Assembly: GCA_023014485.1 (NCBI GenBank)
Contig: JAJOZX010001002.1
Location: 626,001-690,000, forward strand
DNA: 64,000 nt
From: Bathynomus jamesi
Taxonomy: Eukaryota; Arthropoda; Malacostraca; Isopoda; Cirolanidae
Direction of reading: 5' to 3'
This document shows, piece by piece, positions 19,444-30,810 of the stretch; positions within the stretch are counted from its first letter, which is position 1, and each line of letters begins with the position of its first letter. The notes beneath the pieces were generated by a model. It was not told where the DNA came from. It worked only from the letters and a program-made list of their open reading frames with translations, and did no database searches. Made by a program: the position numbers and the translations under genes.

Positions 19444-22400
19444 TCAAAGTTTATGGTAACCGAAGGGTACGGTATCATAGGTACCAGGTAACTGGTAACG
19501 TTTCCTATAGGTGTTACGGCACACCTTTGTACCCCTAAGTTCCTTCACGCCCCCCAGCTTCTGCGCCCGAAAATTGTGGGTGCCTACAACTAGTTGGGGA
19601 GGCCGTTCGCCCTCATCATCGTCCAAGCACACTAGATCCTTCAGCGAATCAAAGTTAACGACCCGCTGATTCGCTTGGTTAAGCGTGATACCCTTCGCCT
19701 TCACGATATATTTCGTTTCATTCCCTATCCTCACCCGTACCCCATAAGTTTTAGGACCTGTTGAGACAAAAGAGTCGGCGTATGCATTGTCCCCATACTC
19801 ATCCTTGATCTCATCAGTGAGCTCGCCGAGGAATTCACCAATTGCAGGCATGTATTCACCCTCCCTCGCTGTGAATATCACGCTATCTGTATCGGCATAC
19901 AAGACTCGCTGCCCAAGAGAATGCAATAGACCCCAAAGTTTGATGCGGGCGTAGGCTGTTGTGAAGCTGGCTACAGGAATGTTTGTAACCCTTGAGGTAT
20001 CTGTGGCCAATTCAGTGTTGTTGTACTTTATTATGTAAGTATTACCTACATTCACGATTTCCATGACTTCTTTATCGGGTGCGTTGGCATAATCCCAGAC
20101 TTCGCTATAGCTTTGTGCCAAATGAACGTTACCCTTGCCAGTATTCTGTGCAAATTTTCCCCATAGGCTGTTTAGACACAACTTTGCACTAAAGCGCTTG
20201 CCAGGATTCTTTACAATTTGGGCGCGATCAAGTTGTATACCTTCGTGGTCGCGGTAACGTTGAATATAGGCAGACTTTTCATCTTCGGTGTCAACTCCTC
20301 GCGGATACCCTGATGCCTCAACCTTATCCTTCAAAAATGCGTTTATATACGGTGTGAAAAGGTTGGGTAGCTTCTGAAACCTCCAAACCTCATGTATCTT
20401 CAGTATTCTATACCCATGGCGTACGGCTAGGGCCAGCTCAGGACTTGTATATACGCCTCTGATCTTACGCTGGTGGGTGTATGGTTACAATTACCGTTAT
20501 TCTCTTCCGCACACTTCACGCACAGGGGAAACATGAGCTTATGGTCAATGACGACGGGTAAGATCGGCATCCATAATTCGCGAGGGGAGCACGTCTACGA
20601 AAGAGAGCCCAAAGTAGCGATCATTCAAATTTCTTGAAAATTCATTGATGGAGGGCAGGCTAGGACCCACCAATTTCTCAGGAGCACCCATGGGGTACGG
20701 GTTGTTCTTCATCACGTATGGGTATAAAGAACAGAAGTCGTAGTAGTGAAGTTTCACGCCCTCCGTAGGTGGAAAGTATAGCTTGAAGGGATTTGTGCGT
20801 CCACCGAACAAGCTATCACCGCATTTGAGAGGATCCAGTATCATTGAACGCTTGATCGTGTTTATTTCCTCACGGTACACCTCATCTGTCTCCATCCGTG
20901 CATCATATTCATGCTCCCACAAGACTTTGTGAGTGAAATGGGAACCTATAAGTTGATCGCGGGTGCGGGTCCATGCAAGACAGTCGGCAGGAGATCTACA
21001 GTGGATATCTCCGGCGATTCCACACTCAGGACGGGGGCATCCATGCCACCAGCATCCGTTAAAGGAGTACACAGTCTTCACACCAGTGACACGGTTTTCA
21101 CTTAGTCCATCAACCCAAAAAACACGACCATTAATCTTAATGGGTACTTCACCCGTGTTGCGGGCGTGCTTTATGTATACACCTGTCTGCTGCTGTAGGT
21201 GTATGAGCCAGTAAATAGCCTTGTGGCCGTAACTGCGGGGTTGTTTCTGTGAATAATGGTTAAGGTGGCTTTAGGCATGAAGTTATTCTTGAACACCGTA
21301 AAGCATAGTGACGCGATGGTGGTTGCGACTTGCAGCGGATCGCATTTGAAACGACCTATGTACATTCTTCTAAAGGCTTGGAAACATACTCTAAGCACTC
21401 GTACATCATTCACGCAATAACGTTCACATTCATCAGCTATATTATAAGGATTACGTTCATTAAAACTGTTGTAGTATCGATCAAAGTCTTCACGTTCATC
21501 TGCACTCATACATTCATAGTTAAAATAATGTTTGGGTGGAGGTAGCCCCACGTAATTCAAAGTCTCGCTAGTGAGGAATGTGTAAGGGAAGTACCTTTTG
21601 ATACTTCAGCTGCTACCCCATCACCTTGGGTAGCTTTGCTAATTTACAAGGCGTGAATAATAAAGTATCTTTAAATTGTACATTACCTCTTATTTGCATC
21701 TGTATAAGTTTGTTTCCTCTTTTCAAGGGATCACCTGTAAATATCTCAGATGACTCGTGCTCAAGCAGCTCCTTATAAAGGAACTGTGTGTCAAATTTTG
21801 CCCCGTTATGGGCAAGAATATACACAGTCATTTTTTTGAACTTGTCGGCTAACTTGACAATATAGGACACAAATAGTTTCACAGGGAATCGTGGACATTC
21901 GTTTTAAAAACGTTTGTCCGTTTACCACATTTGTGGCACTCATCACACTCGATCTCCATACACTCATCGCAGATAGTTTGGCTCACAAGTAAATGCGGAA
22001 TTACCTCTTTGGTTTCAGCGTTCGTGTATGTTTCTATATCGTAGTATACAGTTATACAAGGTTTGTTTTTAGGCTTGGCGTCTTTCATATAACATACATG
22101 TTTTACGCCATCCGCCTTATATTCCTCCTGGCATGTAGAACAGTGAATTTCGTCACATTTGTGCTTGAAATTTCCCCTATCCATTCAAGTGTGAAACATA
22201 CCACATTCACAGATTCTCATTTTCCTGCACGTGCCAATTGATTTATGGAGCTCAAAACAGCTATTGTTGAAAAATGTGCGTCTACACACATTACAGTCCC
22301 TCTTCTCAGCTTCAACTACACGGCTTTCACATTTGGGGCTTTTACACTGTTCACATACCATGTGGCAATCTTTACAATGTTTCACTATATCATCTGCAAA

Positions 22401-23075
22401 CTCGAGACACCCCTTACACAAATCATGATGTCGCCCATATTTTCGACTTTTATCATAACTCGCGTAAAGGCACCTTATATTACGGATGGGGAGATACGTT
22501 GTACCTGACAGTCCTAAAATAAGTAGGGGTCTTGTACGATCTCTCACACTGCTTTTAAAAACATACACAGTCCTACGACGATCATCCAGGCCAAATACCA
22601 CTATACGGACATTCATTTCTGTTCACCCTTCTCAGCTCTTCAGGACCCATATTACAGTCAAATTCAAGTTCACAGTCTACAGCTAGTTTACGGGCACGCT
22701 CCACGATCGTAGGCAACCAAATTTTTGGGTCTCGTATTTAGTACAGTAAACATACGTGCTAGGACTAATGCTATAAAGCCGCAACCACGATCGACGTTTA
22801 TATGCCGTCTAAAATAGCCTGAAATTGAAGTTAAGAGTGTAAGGTGTGGCACTATGACCCGCAACACGGAATACACGGTCAATATTTACCGTGAAGTTGT
22901 CCATATTGAATGCTATACTACTTTGGGCGGCTTGCATTATACGCGCTAATATATATTCTACATCTTCAGCTGCCAAACGTCTAAATGGCACTACCACCCA
23001 AAAATCATCTACATCGTTATCATCTGAGCCGAAACCGAAGGACAGACTCGTCCTGACTTCACGCTCGTAGGGCAA
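19444..23075 (-). pseudogene. PolB: Polinton family B DNA polymerase (protein-primed type), frameshifted
   Basis: The replicative polymerase of the element, spread over several overlapping minus-strand frames. In order: an N-terminal region (22809-23075); a Cys-rich zinc-binding region (22185-22616, with CKGC, CKDC and CEQC pairs); exonuclease motif I YYDIETY (about 22040); motif II AHNGAKFD (about 21800); motif III YCVNDVRVL (about 21405); polymerase motif A YDFCSLYP (about 20730); motif B NSLWGKF (about 20160); motif C YADTDS (about 19890). All catalytic carboxylates are present. At least five frameshifts or indels (near 22700, 22184, 21880, 21600, 21100 and 20545) make this copy non-functional. 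Polinton PolB is thought to replicate the element by protein priming from the TIR ends. Confidence 0.9.
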
Positions 23076-23084
23076 ACTCTACAA

Positions 23085-23570
23085 TGCGTTCTACAACGCG
23101 ACGTAGCCCGCGCTCAATTCCATTGCTATACAGGGATCTAGGGTCAACCCTGACTATATACCGATTTCTAGTCAAGACTGGGGTGGGGCAACGGTACGCA
23201 CCAACTCAAACGTTATATCATCCTCAACAGAACGAGTCACCGCTGAGGAGGATGGACGAGTGCCTATATTGGACGATGTGGGGATTGTGCCGCAAGACGT
23301 TGAGGGCTGGGGGTCTATTACAGCAGACTCTACAGAACGAGTGGGGGCTGTGGAGGAAGTACAAGGGGCTGAGGAAGCTGATGTAGGGCTGGTAGCGTAA
23401 GACGTTGAGGGCTGGGGTTGTACCGCGGATTGTCCATCAACCGGTGCCTATTTCGCGCGCTTTATACCTGACGTTGAGGACTCTTCAGCGTGTCGCCGCT
23501 TTGAACGTGCAACAGGTGTTTCTGGTAGGGATTCATAGGCGGGTATGGGTACTGTAGATGCAGGGTCAGT
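23085..23570 (-). pseudogene. Low-complexity Pro/Ser/Thr-rich leader of the polymerase gene
   Basis: On the minus strand this segment reads as Ser/Pro/Thr-rich sequence (repeated QPSTS-type blocks, 23240-23440) preceded by a basic patch SKRRHAEES that looks like a nuclear localisation signal. It merges downstream with the PYERE block of the polymerase N-terminus. Disordered P/S-rich leaders with a basic patch are common in Polinton PolB. Contains stops and frameshifts; possibly a separate gene. Confidence 0.5.
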
Positions 23571-23589
23571 GGATCATCGTAATTTGACA

Positions 23590-23761
23590 AGAAATACACA
23601 CAATGAACAGAGATTTAAAATTAAAAACTGTCGAGAGCTGATATATATATATATATATATATATATGGTTAGGTTAAATTGAAATTATTTCGTAGTAATT
23701 TGACGAGAAATACACACAACGAACACAGCTTTAAAATTAAAAACTGTCGAGAGCTGATATA

Positions 23762-23811
<50 letters not shown>

Positions 23812-23820
23812 ACTGAATAT
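23590..23820. repeat. Two-copy tandem repeat with TA microsatellites
   Basis: AATTTGAC(A/G)AGAAATACACAC to ACTGTCGAGAGCTGATATAT occurs twice, about 120 bp apart (from about 23580 and 23697), each copy ending in (TA)n (23641-23668 and 23757-23808). Confidence 0.85.
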
Positions 23821-23882
23821 ATGGGGCACAAACACTAATTAAACACGACTTCCAAAAGACTTATTACAACGTTACAAGTTAC

Positions 23883-24056
23883 TTACATTTCACAGGATTC
23901 TTGAATGAGGGTTTGGTTCACTGCTCCATTAATTTCATCAAAGTTTTGTGACGAGAATAGCTCGTTCTGATCGATTGCATTGAATAATAGGCGTGTGGCT
24001 TGGTTGTAATAATCGTTATCACCAATAAGGTCAGGTGAATCGTAAAGCTCAGCCAT
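23883..24056 (-). CDS. Very short acidic ORF, 57 aa
   Basis: ATG at 24056 (MAELYDSPDLIG), stop at 23883. The peptide is strongly acidic with many Asn/Gln residues. It lies between the right TIR and the polymerase leader, on the same strand as all Polinton genes, and may be the first exon or N-terminus of the polymerase gene or a separate small protein. No domain recognised; coding status rests on position, composition and an uninterrupted frame. Confidence 0.35.
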   Translation of the reverse strand: MAELYDSPDLIGDNDYYNQATRLLFNAIDQNELFSSQNFDEINGAVNQTLIQESCEM

Positions 24057-24484
24057 GATTCGTATGATACAACAAGTAGCGTGAAACTGACTCTAAGCGA
24101 CGAAGTGCCCCATTTATAAGGGGTACGCCCCCTGCCTACAAGCGGAGAGCCTTGTTTTCTATTGGAGCACTGCATGAATAGGGGTGTTGTTTTAGGACTT
24201 GTGGCGATCATTTTCGGCCAATCGAGAGCATATCACCTTTTCAAAGACAATCATTGGTTGTCCTACGAAAGGTAAGGCGTGTTTAGGCATATGCATGTTG
24301 AAAAACAAGCACTTTCAAGTATTCCTGGAAGGTGATTGGCACACCGCCGTCAAAACCTGGGTGGAGCTTCATACCCTTTGTAGGAAATACTCGATCAAAC
24401 GGGTATACCGGAATCTCGAATTTTTTTTTTTATTTCCACAATGATCTCACCTGTATCGGTCCACTGTATGTTGGGGTCCTCAAC

Positions 24485-24962
24485 AATGAACTCTTTTCGG
24501 TGAGATGATGTGAAAGCGTGAGCAATCATTCCCTGACGAGATGTATTTCTGATTCGGTTTCCACGTTAAACTGTAGGTCTAGCATGGTGTGAAAACCTTA
24601 ATCTTTGTCAAAATGAGCAAATCGGTGAGATGTTGTGAAAGTGAGCAATCATTCCCTGTCGAGATGTATTTCTGATTCGGTTTCCACGTTAAACTGTAGG
24701 CCTAGTGTGGTGTGAAAACATTAATCTTTGTCAAAGTGAGCAAATCGGCGAGATGTTGTGAAAGTGAGCAATCATTCCCTGACGAGATGTATTTCTGATT
24801 CGGTTTCCACGTTAAACTGTAGGTCTAGTATGGTGTGAAAACCTTAATCTTTGTCAAAATGAGCAAGTCGGCGAGATGTGAAAGTGAGCAATCATTCCCT
24901 GACGAGATGTATTTCTGATTCGGTTTCCACGTTAAACTGTAGGTCTAGTGCGGTGTGAAACG
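24485..24962. repeat. SINE-derived satellite: four units of about 120-123 bp
   Basis: GAGATGTATTTCTGATTCGG recurs at 24538, 24661, 24784 and 24904 (spacing 123, 123, 120). Each unit contains TTCCACGTTAAACTGTAGG and a TTTGTCAAAATGAGCAA-type block, which match the monomer 2 region of the dimeric SINE. The array sits just inside the right TIR of the Polinton, so a SINE tail was captured and amplified. Confidence 0.85.
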
Positions 24963-25728
24963 CAAACTGGCAGTTCAGCCTTCTATTGGCTGATGAATTA
25001 AATACATTGCGCTATCTGGCAACTCAGCCTTCTATTGGCTGATGAATTAAATACATGGCGCTATCTGGCAACTCAGCCAACTGGCTGTTTGGGACTCTAT
25101 AAAAGGCGGTGTATGGCAGAAGACTCCCATAAGAGCTACTTCTTTCACCACCTTTCTCTACAAAAAAAAAAAAATGGTGTCAATAATCCAGCAGGGTTGA
25201 AAGCACCTTAAACAGAAAAAACAAACAAACAAGAGCTCGGGCAGCCGCCCGAGCAAGGACCTCTGGTCCTTTCTTTTTAATGGCCCTTTGGGTGGTGAGG
25301 AAACCCCTTCCCTCCCATAGAGGCCTCTTAGGTTAGGTATACCCCTTTGGGGGGTATAGCTTGTGGGAGAACTCCGCCTCCAAGTTGCATACCCCTCTTT
25401 CTCTCTTCCTCTCTTGCTATCTCTTCCTTTCTGCCCCTTTGGGGGGGAATAGCTTGGGGGAGAACTCCGCCTCCAAGTTGCATGCCCCTTGCAATCCCAT
25501 TTTGGAGTTGACAACAAAGGCCGGTACTCTCTCTCTCTCTCTCTCTTTTTTTCGTTTTTTTGCAACAAAAGGGGGTGGGGTGGTTTTTTGGCACTCTTGC
25601 AACAAGGGGTGGGGTGGCACTCTTGCAACAAGGGGTGGGGTGGCACTCTTGCAACATTATGCAATATTACGTCATCATGCAACATTACGTAACATTTCTG
25701 CACTCAACCTTTTTGACACTATACTACT
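24960..25728. repeat. Polinton right terminal inverted repeat
   Basis: Inverse partner of 15440-16560: contains CAGTTGGCTGAGTTGCCAGA-type repeats (on the complement), the shared AACCTAAGAGGCCTCTATGG block (complement near 25330), one main GA/CT module (25528-25546) and three GCAACAAGGGGTGGGGTGGC units. It is shorter than the left TIR because it has fewer tandem modules. Confidence 0.85.
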
Positions 25729-25734
25729 GACGTA

Positions 25735-26175
25735 AATGCAACGAGTTTCTTGTATGTATTGAAGTTCTGAATGTAATTGTCTAAATTAGCTTTAAACCCT
25801 AGAGTCTGTCCCAAAGCCGGGTCTTATCTGCAGAGCCGACCTTAGCCAAAATAGCGCCTCGGGTGGAATAAGCATTTGGCGCCCAGTACATTCCCTAAAG
25901 ATTGTATTCATGCAATCGATAATTTTTACGAGGGGCTTTTGGCGCCCCAAAGGCAGTTGCGCCCCAACCAGTCGCCCCGGGGCCCTAGGGCCGGCTCTGT
26001 CTATCTGCTTAGCAGATAGCTGGTGAGGCCCCTTTGCTAGTGACCCGTTGACCACGTTGGGCTTCCATCATGAAAAAAACTAGTATTTGCCATTTACCAT
26101 TACTTATTCGGACTATAGAGGATTTAATTATTCCAGAAGAGTTCCTTGTTCCATGCACATTAAATCTGTGTATTA
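25735..26175 (+). repeat. 450-bp repeat family, divergent copy with a hAT MITE
   Basis: Begins AATGCAACGAGTTTCTTGTA right after the Polinton target duplication and continues through AGCAGATAGCTGGTGAGG and CATTACTTATTCGGACTATA. Interrupted by the MITE at 25831-25999. The Polinton inserted at or near the 5' end of this copy. Confidence 0.8.
25831..25999. mobile_element. Short hAT MITE, 169 bp
   Basis: Terminal repeats CAGAGCCGACCTTAG (left) and CTAGGGCCGGCTCTG (right) with mismatches; flanks CTTATCTG and TCTATCTG approximate an 8-bp target duplication. GGCGCCCCAAAGGCAGTTGC-type interior. Inserted into the 450-bp repeat. Confidence 0.75.
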
Positions 26176-27293
26176 GCGGATAAAACAGCGAGACGTAAAG
26201 GTGGCTGTGCTATTTATATACATGAGAGTCATATAACAGAGACGGTAATAAGTAAATCCAACAGTTTCGTGGAAACCCTTGCAGTGAAAATAGAGAAACT
26301 AAACGTGGTACTGATAGTCATCTGTAGACCTCCAAACTCTCCAACTGAAAAATTTTCGGATGCCGTTCATGATATCAGAACCCTAATAAAGTCCGTAAAC
26401 TCTCCATTCCCTAATATAATACTCTGCGGCGTTTTAATTTCCCATTCATAAAATACAAAAACTTGGGTAGAAATATATTTATACACCAAGATAAGGGGGT
26501 TACAAGAGAGGACCAGGAACAAGCAAAAATGTTGATGGCTCTCACAAACGAGTGAGAGGAGAGGAGATAACAGAACATACCAGAAAAAATAACTGCCCAA
26601 ATCTGGTATTTACGAATAACACGAACGGGATTGCTGATATAAAAATAACCCCAACTATTATCTCAGACCACAACATAATCGAGATATCAACAAATATGAC
26701 GACAACATTACAAGGCAATACACATACGGAAGGAAGAAGCAAATTTGAGGCTTTTAACTTAAACTCCAAGACCATAAACTGGGAAGAAATCAGATCACAC
26801 ATGGCTCAAATAGAGTAGAGAACAGTCTTAGAGAATAAAAACAACTGAAGAAATGTTAACAACCTTGGAAGAAAAGACGCTGAGAATTTTGGAAAAATAT
26901 GCTCCGAAAGCACAGCCAAAAGGAAAGAGGAATTGGCTAGAGAGGCAAAAGAGAAAAATATTCCGCAAAAGAAAGAGAGTAGCGACGAAGTTAGCTAATT
27001 GCGGAGATAACAATGCCAGAAAAGTAATAAAAGAAAAACTGGAGAGTATCGATAGGGAAATACAAACTCTGATTAAGGGCGTACAGAGAGGGAAGAGGAA
27101 AATGCCGTAGAAGGAACAAAGGAAAATAAAAAATACTTCTATTGCTATACGAAAAGGAAAACAAAAACGCGCGCTACTATCGGGCCCTTAACCCTTAAGG
27201 AAAGGAAATAATGAACTAACGGACGATCTAAAAGAAATATCTGAAACATTGAGAATCCAGTATGAATCAGTCTTCAGTACCACAAAAAGTGTT
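26176..27293 (+). pseudogene. CR1-like LINE, endonuclease domain fragment
   Basis: Reads RRKGGCAIYIHES, then VKIEKLNVVLIVICRPP, a CGDFN-equivalent position, and TPTIISDHNIIEIS. These are the conserved C-terminal strands of an APE-type endonuclease, which nicks target DNA for target-primed reverse transcription. A Lys/Arg-rich linker follows (about 26850-27110) and a pre-RT segment ending ESVFSTTKS. Several stops and frameshifts. The 5' half of the endonuclease is missing. It is cut at 27293 by a Polinton-type terminus; RT-derived sequence of a similar clade resumes in the same orientation at 28905, so both may be one element. Confidence 0.75.
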
Positions 27294-28000
27294 AGTAGTG
27301 TGACCGCAAAATGGGAGAGTGCAATTGCAATGATGCAAATGTTGATCAATGTTACAAAAGGGGGAGGGGAAATGTTGCAAGATAATATACAACAAAGGGG
27401 GAGGGGTTTGCAAGAAGTCAATGCTGCAAAGGGGGGAGGGAGTTATGCAACAAGGGGGAGGGGTTATCCTCCAAGTTGCAATGAAGGGGGAAGGGAGCTT
27501 TGGGGGGAGAAGGGAGGATGTCCTCCCCTCAAAGGGGTAACCTTAACCTAAGAGAGGGAGAGAAAGGAGGAGCGGGTCTTTGGGGGAGAAGGTGGGTTGT
27601 CCTCACCCCCGGAAAGGGAAACCCTAACCTAAGCCTTAACCTAAGGAGAGAGGGGTGTTCGCCTGGCTCCAGCCAGACGCATAATGAGCGTTCAGGGGCC
27701 AAGCATCTGTTATATAGAGGTTCTAGAGTTGCCAGATACCACTTATTTATTTATATATGGAGGGGGTTACCAGAGGGCACTATACATTTATTTATTTATA
27801 TAAGGAGGGTTACCAGATACCACCATTTTAATTATTTATATATAGATGAGTTAACAGAGAGCACTATTTATTTTAATTATTTATTGATATATATAAATGA
27901 GTTACCAGGCAGCACCATTTATATATGCATGGTTACCAGACAGCACCATTTATTTTAATTATATTATTTATTAAAGGCAAGAGAGACGTTCTCCTTAATT
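27294..28000 (+). mobile_element. Second Polinton-type terminal repeat (solo fragment)
   Basis: Starts AGTAGTGTGACCGCAAAATG, closely resembling the 15440 terminus, and follows the same plan: tandem GCAACAAGGGGGAGGGG-type units, a TCCTCCAAGTTGCAATG block, AACCTTAACCTAAGAG, then repeated GAGTTGCCAGATACCAC-type units. No Polinton genes follow. A different, more diverged family than the one at 15-25 kb; the opposite end is not seen. Confidence 0.65.
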
Positions 28001-28316
28001 TGCTCGAATTAATTCAATACATTTAAACAAATCCCAATATTAACAAGAAAAGAAATACAATTAATCCGAAATAAATAAAACATCAAATTGACAACAGAAA
28101 ATAACAGTAGACTTTATATATACAACCAAAAGAATTAAATGAGAGGTCTATATATACTTTTATATTGTTTTTATAAAGAAAATTACGCGAAATCAAAGAA
28201 GAGGAATCCTTTATTCATTTATTTTCAAACTAATTTCAATTAAAATTAATGTGTACTTTCATGCTAGTATATTTAATTAACAATAAAAGAAAAATGCAAG
28301 GAAAATAACAGTACGC

Positions 28317-28351
<35 letters not shown>

Positions 28352-28436
28352 TTTTATATATATATATATATATATACTTTTATAAAAACGAAGTAAAATA
28401 CATGGAAAGTGTCTATTTACTTTTGTCAATCTTCTG

Positions 28437-28506
<70 letters not shown>

Positions 28507-28786
28507 CTTCATTAAAACAACTTATCTTTTTATTCCAAGATATACAAAAGTGCGTAATGAGTCCAAATTCGATACACGTTAGAAGCAGGTGATTCGTCTG
28601 AGGCACTCCAAATCAACAGGAGCGGGCACATCGGAATGCCGATGCCCTACTTCCTAAGATGTGTGTGGTGGGTATGTGTGCACGAGAGAGATAGAGAGAG
28701 AGAGTGATGCGTACTTTCTCTTAGATGTGTACGTACGTAAAGTGGAATTCTCGCTTCTTTTTGAATAAAAAAGTGTGTACATGGCT

Positions 28787-28828
<42 letters not shown>

Positions 28829-28904
28829 ATTCTACTTGCTGAATGTGGATGTTTGGTATTAGTTTTATATAAAAGTGTTTCGTATTATCCCTACGATTTA
28901 ATTA
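28001..28904. other. AT-rich spacer with microsatellites
   Basis: Contains (TA)n at about 28319-28380 and 28441-28502, a GA-rich stretch at about 28685-28705 and (CA)n at 28791-28826. GTGTGTGGTGGGTATGTGTG near 28660 recurs in the 69-bp tandem repeat at 30811. No gene seen. Confidence 0.6.
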
Positions 28905-29758
28905 ACATCACACATATTAACGATTTAGATGTCGGCCTAGTCAGTACAGTTTGCGGATGACACGAAGCTGGGTGGTAGGGCGATTAATGACGAAGATAGA
29001 GATAAAATCCAGAATGATCTGAATAAAATCGTTCATTGGTCAGTCACATGGCAAATGAGATTTAACGTTGATAAGTGCAAAATTTTACATATAGGTTCGC
29101 GTAACGGTAATTTTGCGTATATTATGTCAAGGAAGGAGTTAACAAGCGTAGAGCAGGAAAAAGATTTAGGAGTTATAGTCACTGGTGACTTAAAAGTAGC
29201 GAAACAAAGTACAGCAGCGGTCAATAAAGCGAACAAAGTGTTAGGTTTCATAGCTCGGAATTTTGAGTACAAATCGTGCGATATTATAGTTCCTCTTTAT
29301 AAATCATTAGTTAGACCCCATTTGGAGTACGCGATCCAATTTTGGAATCCGCACATGCGCAAAGATATAGACAAAATCGAAAGAGTTCAAAGACGAGCAA
29401 CTAAGATGATTCAGTCGCTTAGGTCAAAGTCGTACGAGGATAGGCTTAAAGAGTTAAAATTGACTACACTCGAGACTAGGAGGCTAAGGGGTGATCTAAT
29501 CCAGGTTTTCAAAATTATGAATGGGTTCGATAACGTAGATAGAGTAGCTTTTTCGAAATATCTCAATATAATAGGACTAGAAATAACGGGTGTAAGTTGA
29601 CAAGTAGAAGGTTCGAGACAGCAATTGCCAAAAACTTTTTTACGCAGAAAATAGTAAATAGCTGGAATAGTTTGCCGGTAGAAGTAATTAGTAGCACGTC
29701 TATAAACATGTTTAAAAATCGATTAGACGCATATGTTGATAAATTGGATATAGTTTAA
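28905..29758 (+). pseudogene. CR1/L2-like LINE, 3' half of reverse transcriptase
   Basis: Begins at INDLDVGLVS and the RT motif C region (FADDTKLGG, broken by a frameshift near 28950). It continues with MRFNVDKCKILHIG, EKDLGVIV, FEYKSCDIIVPLYKSLVR, RPHLEYAIQFWNP and LKELKLTTLETRRLRGDLI, the thumb and C-terminal region typical of CR1/L2-group non-LTR retrotransposons. Then an FFTQKIVNSWNSLP block lies in another frame, ending near 29758. The fingers and most of the palm are missing. Dead copy. Confidence 0.85.
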
Positions 29759-30530
29759 GGTAGTAAAATTAATGGTGGATAAGATAGATTTTGATTCTCT
29801 TTTCATTAAAGATCACAATAACCAGACTAGAGGTCATAGTATGAAATTATTTAAGCCAAGATGTAGAACAAATTTAAGAAAACATAGTTTTACAAGTGTT
29901 GTGGGATATAGGGAGGCAGCATCTTGGGTTAGGGGATACTCTCTATCCTTACACACCCCATTTAAAGAGATTCCTCTGCTGAACGGTGCCCCCCATAGTA
30001 CTGTGAGGTATTGAAAAACTCATGATCTTCACTTGCCCGACAAACACCTTTAAATGGGAGACCCAAAATGGGTGCACACATTTTACATTACTGTACAGTC
30101 TTTACAGCCACACCTACACTTTTCCTCCTAAATATATATATTGCAATGTATATGGTTGTAAATTGTGACTTGGTCCGCAATTGATATGGACCGTGACTTA
30201 TTTTTGGTTGGCAAGGTACTGGTATTGATGGATACCGTAATGAAATTAACTGGATTCTTTGGATCTGATATATTTGCATGTCGGTTATAAATAGATGTAG
30301 AGTGTAACATATTTGTGGATAGTAGTCTATTATGACTTGATCCTCTGGATCCAGAGATTCTATCTTTAGTTTTAAATTGATAATTAATTAGTTTTAAATT
30401 GATAATTATTTAGTTTTGTAAAAATTGGTTGTTGCCAATGTACAGGCAGTTTTTACATAGTGGAGCCGCCTCGATGGGCCGACGTGGCCCCTAGTGTGCC
30501 CACTATAAAAATGTCTTATGTTCTTATGTT
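29759..30530 (+). mobile_element. LINE C-terminal second fragment and 3' UTR
   Basis: 29772-30014 encodes another LINE C-terminal fragment (TRGHSMKLFKPRCRTNLRKH), so a second C-terminal region is fused here. The following non-coding part ends in ATGTCTTATGTTCTTATGTT (about 30512-30531), the short repeated 3' terminus typical of CR1-like elements. Confidence 0.65.
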
Positions 30531-30679
30531 CCTTGTGGTTCGGAACCCATGTAAAATTGTAGGTCCCCTCCGCCACCACGGAAGACATGCACAATACACA
30601 ATTACGAACACAGTTAGGTAGACCAGCCATGAGTAGATCCTAGGGTCTTTGTTGGTCTGGAACATTATAACATCATTAT

Positions 30680-30747
<68 letters not shown>

Positions 30748-30810
30748 ATATATACTGTATATTTCATGAAATATATAGAAAATAAATATACACTCAAAAA
30801 AGTTAATTCT
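30531..30810. other. SINE-like fragment and TA microsatellite
   Basis: GTGGTTCGGAACCCATG followed by AAATTGTAGGTCCCCTCC (30535-30580) resembles the B-box region of the local SINEs. A (TA)n run fills about 30683-30740. Confidence 0.5.

Larger units (their letters stand above)
15440..25728 (-). mobile_element. Polinton/Maverick element, compact (10.3 kb)
   Basis: Flanked by the perfect 6-bp direct repeat GACGTA (15434-15439 and 25729-25734). Both ends start AGTAGTATAGTGT reading inward and continue as long inverted repeats. It contains a family B DNA polymerase and several small genes on the minus strand. A 6-bp target duplication, AG-starting long TIRs and a protein-primed PolB define Polintons/Mavericks (adintovirus-like elements). 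Typical elements are 15-20 kb and carry an integrase, packaging ATPase, adenain-like protease and capsid genes; none was recognised here, so this is a reduced or non-autonomous lineage or an internally deleted copy. Confidence 0.9.

Noticed and set aside
24485..24962. CRISPR-like array
   Set aside because: Units are contiguous 120-123-bp tandem repeats without unique spacers, in a eukaryotic setting.
25158..25735. Overlapping frames in the Polinton right TIR
   Set aside because: Same cause as for the left TIR; mirror images of those frames.
27600..27660. Telomere-like CCTAA repeats
   Set aside because: Only isolated AACCTAA blocks; no regular tandem array.
28277..28606. Minus-strand frame of 109 codons
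   Set aside because: Translation is Ile-Tyr repeats of TA microsatellite.
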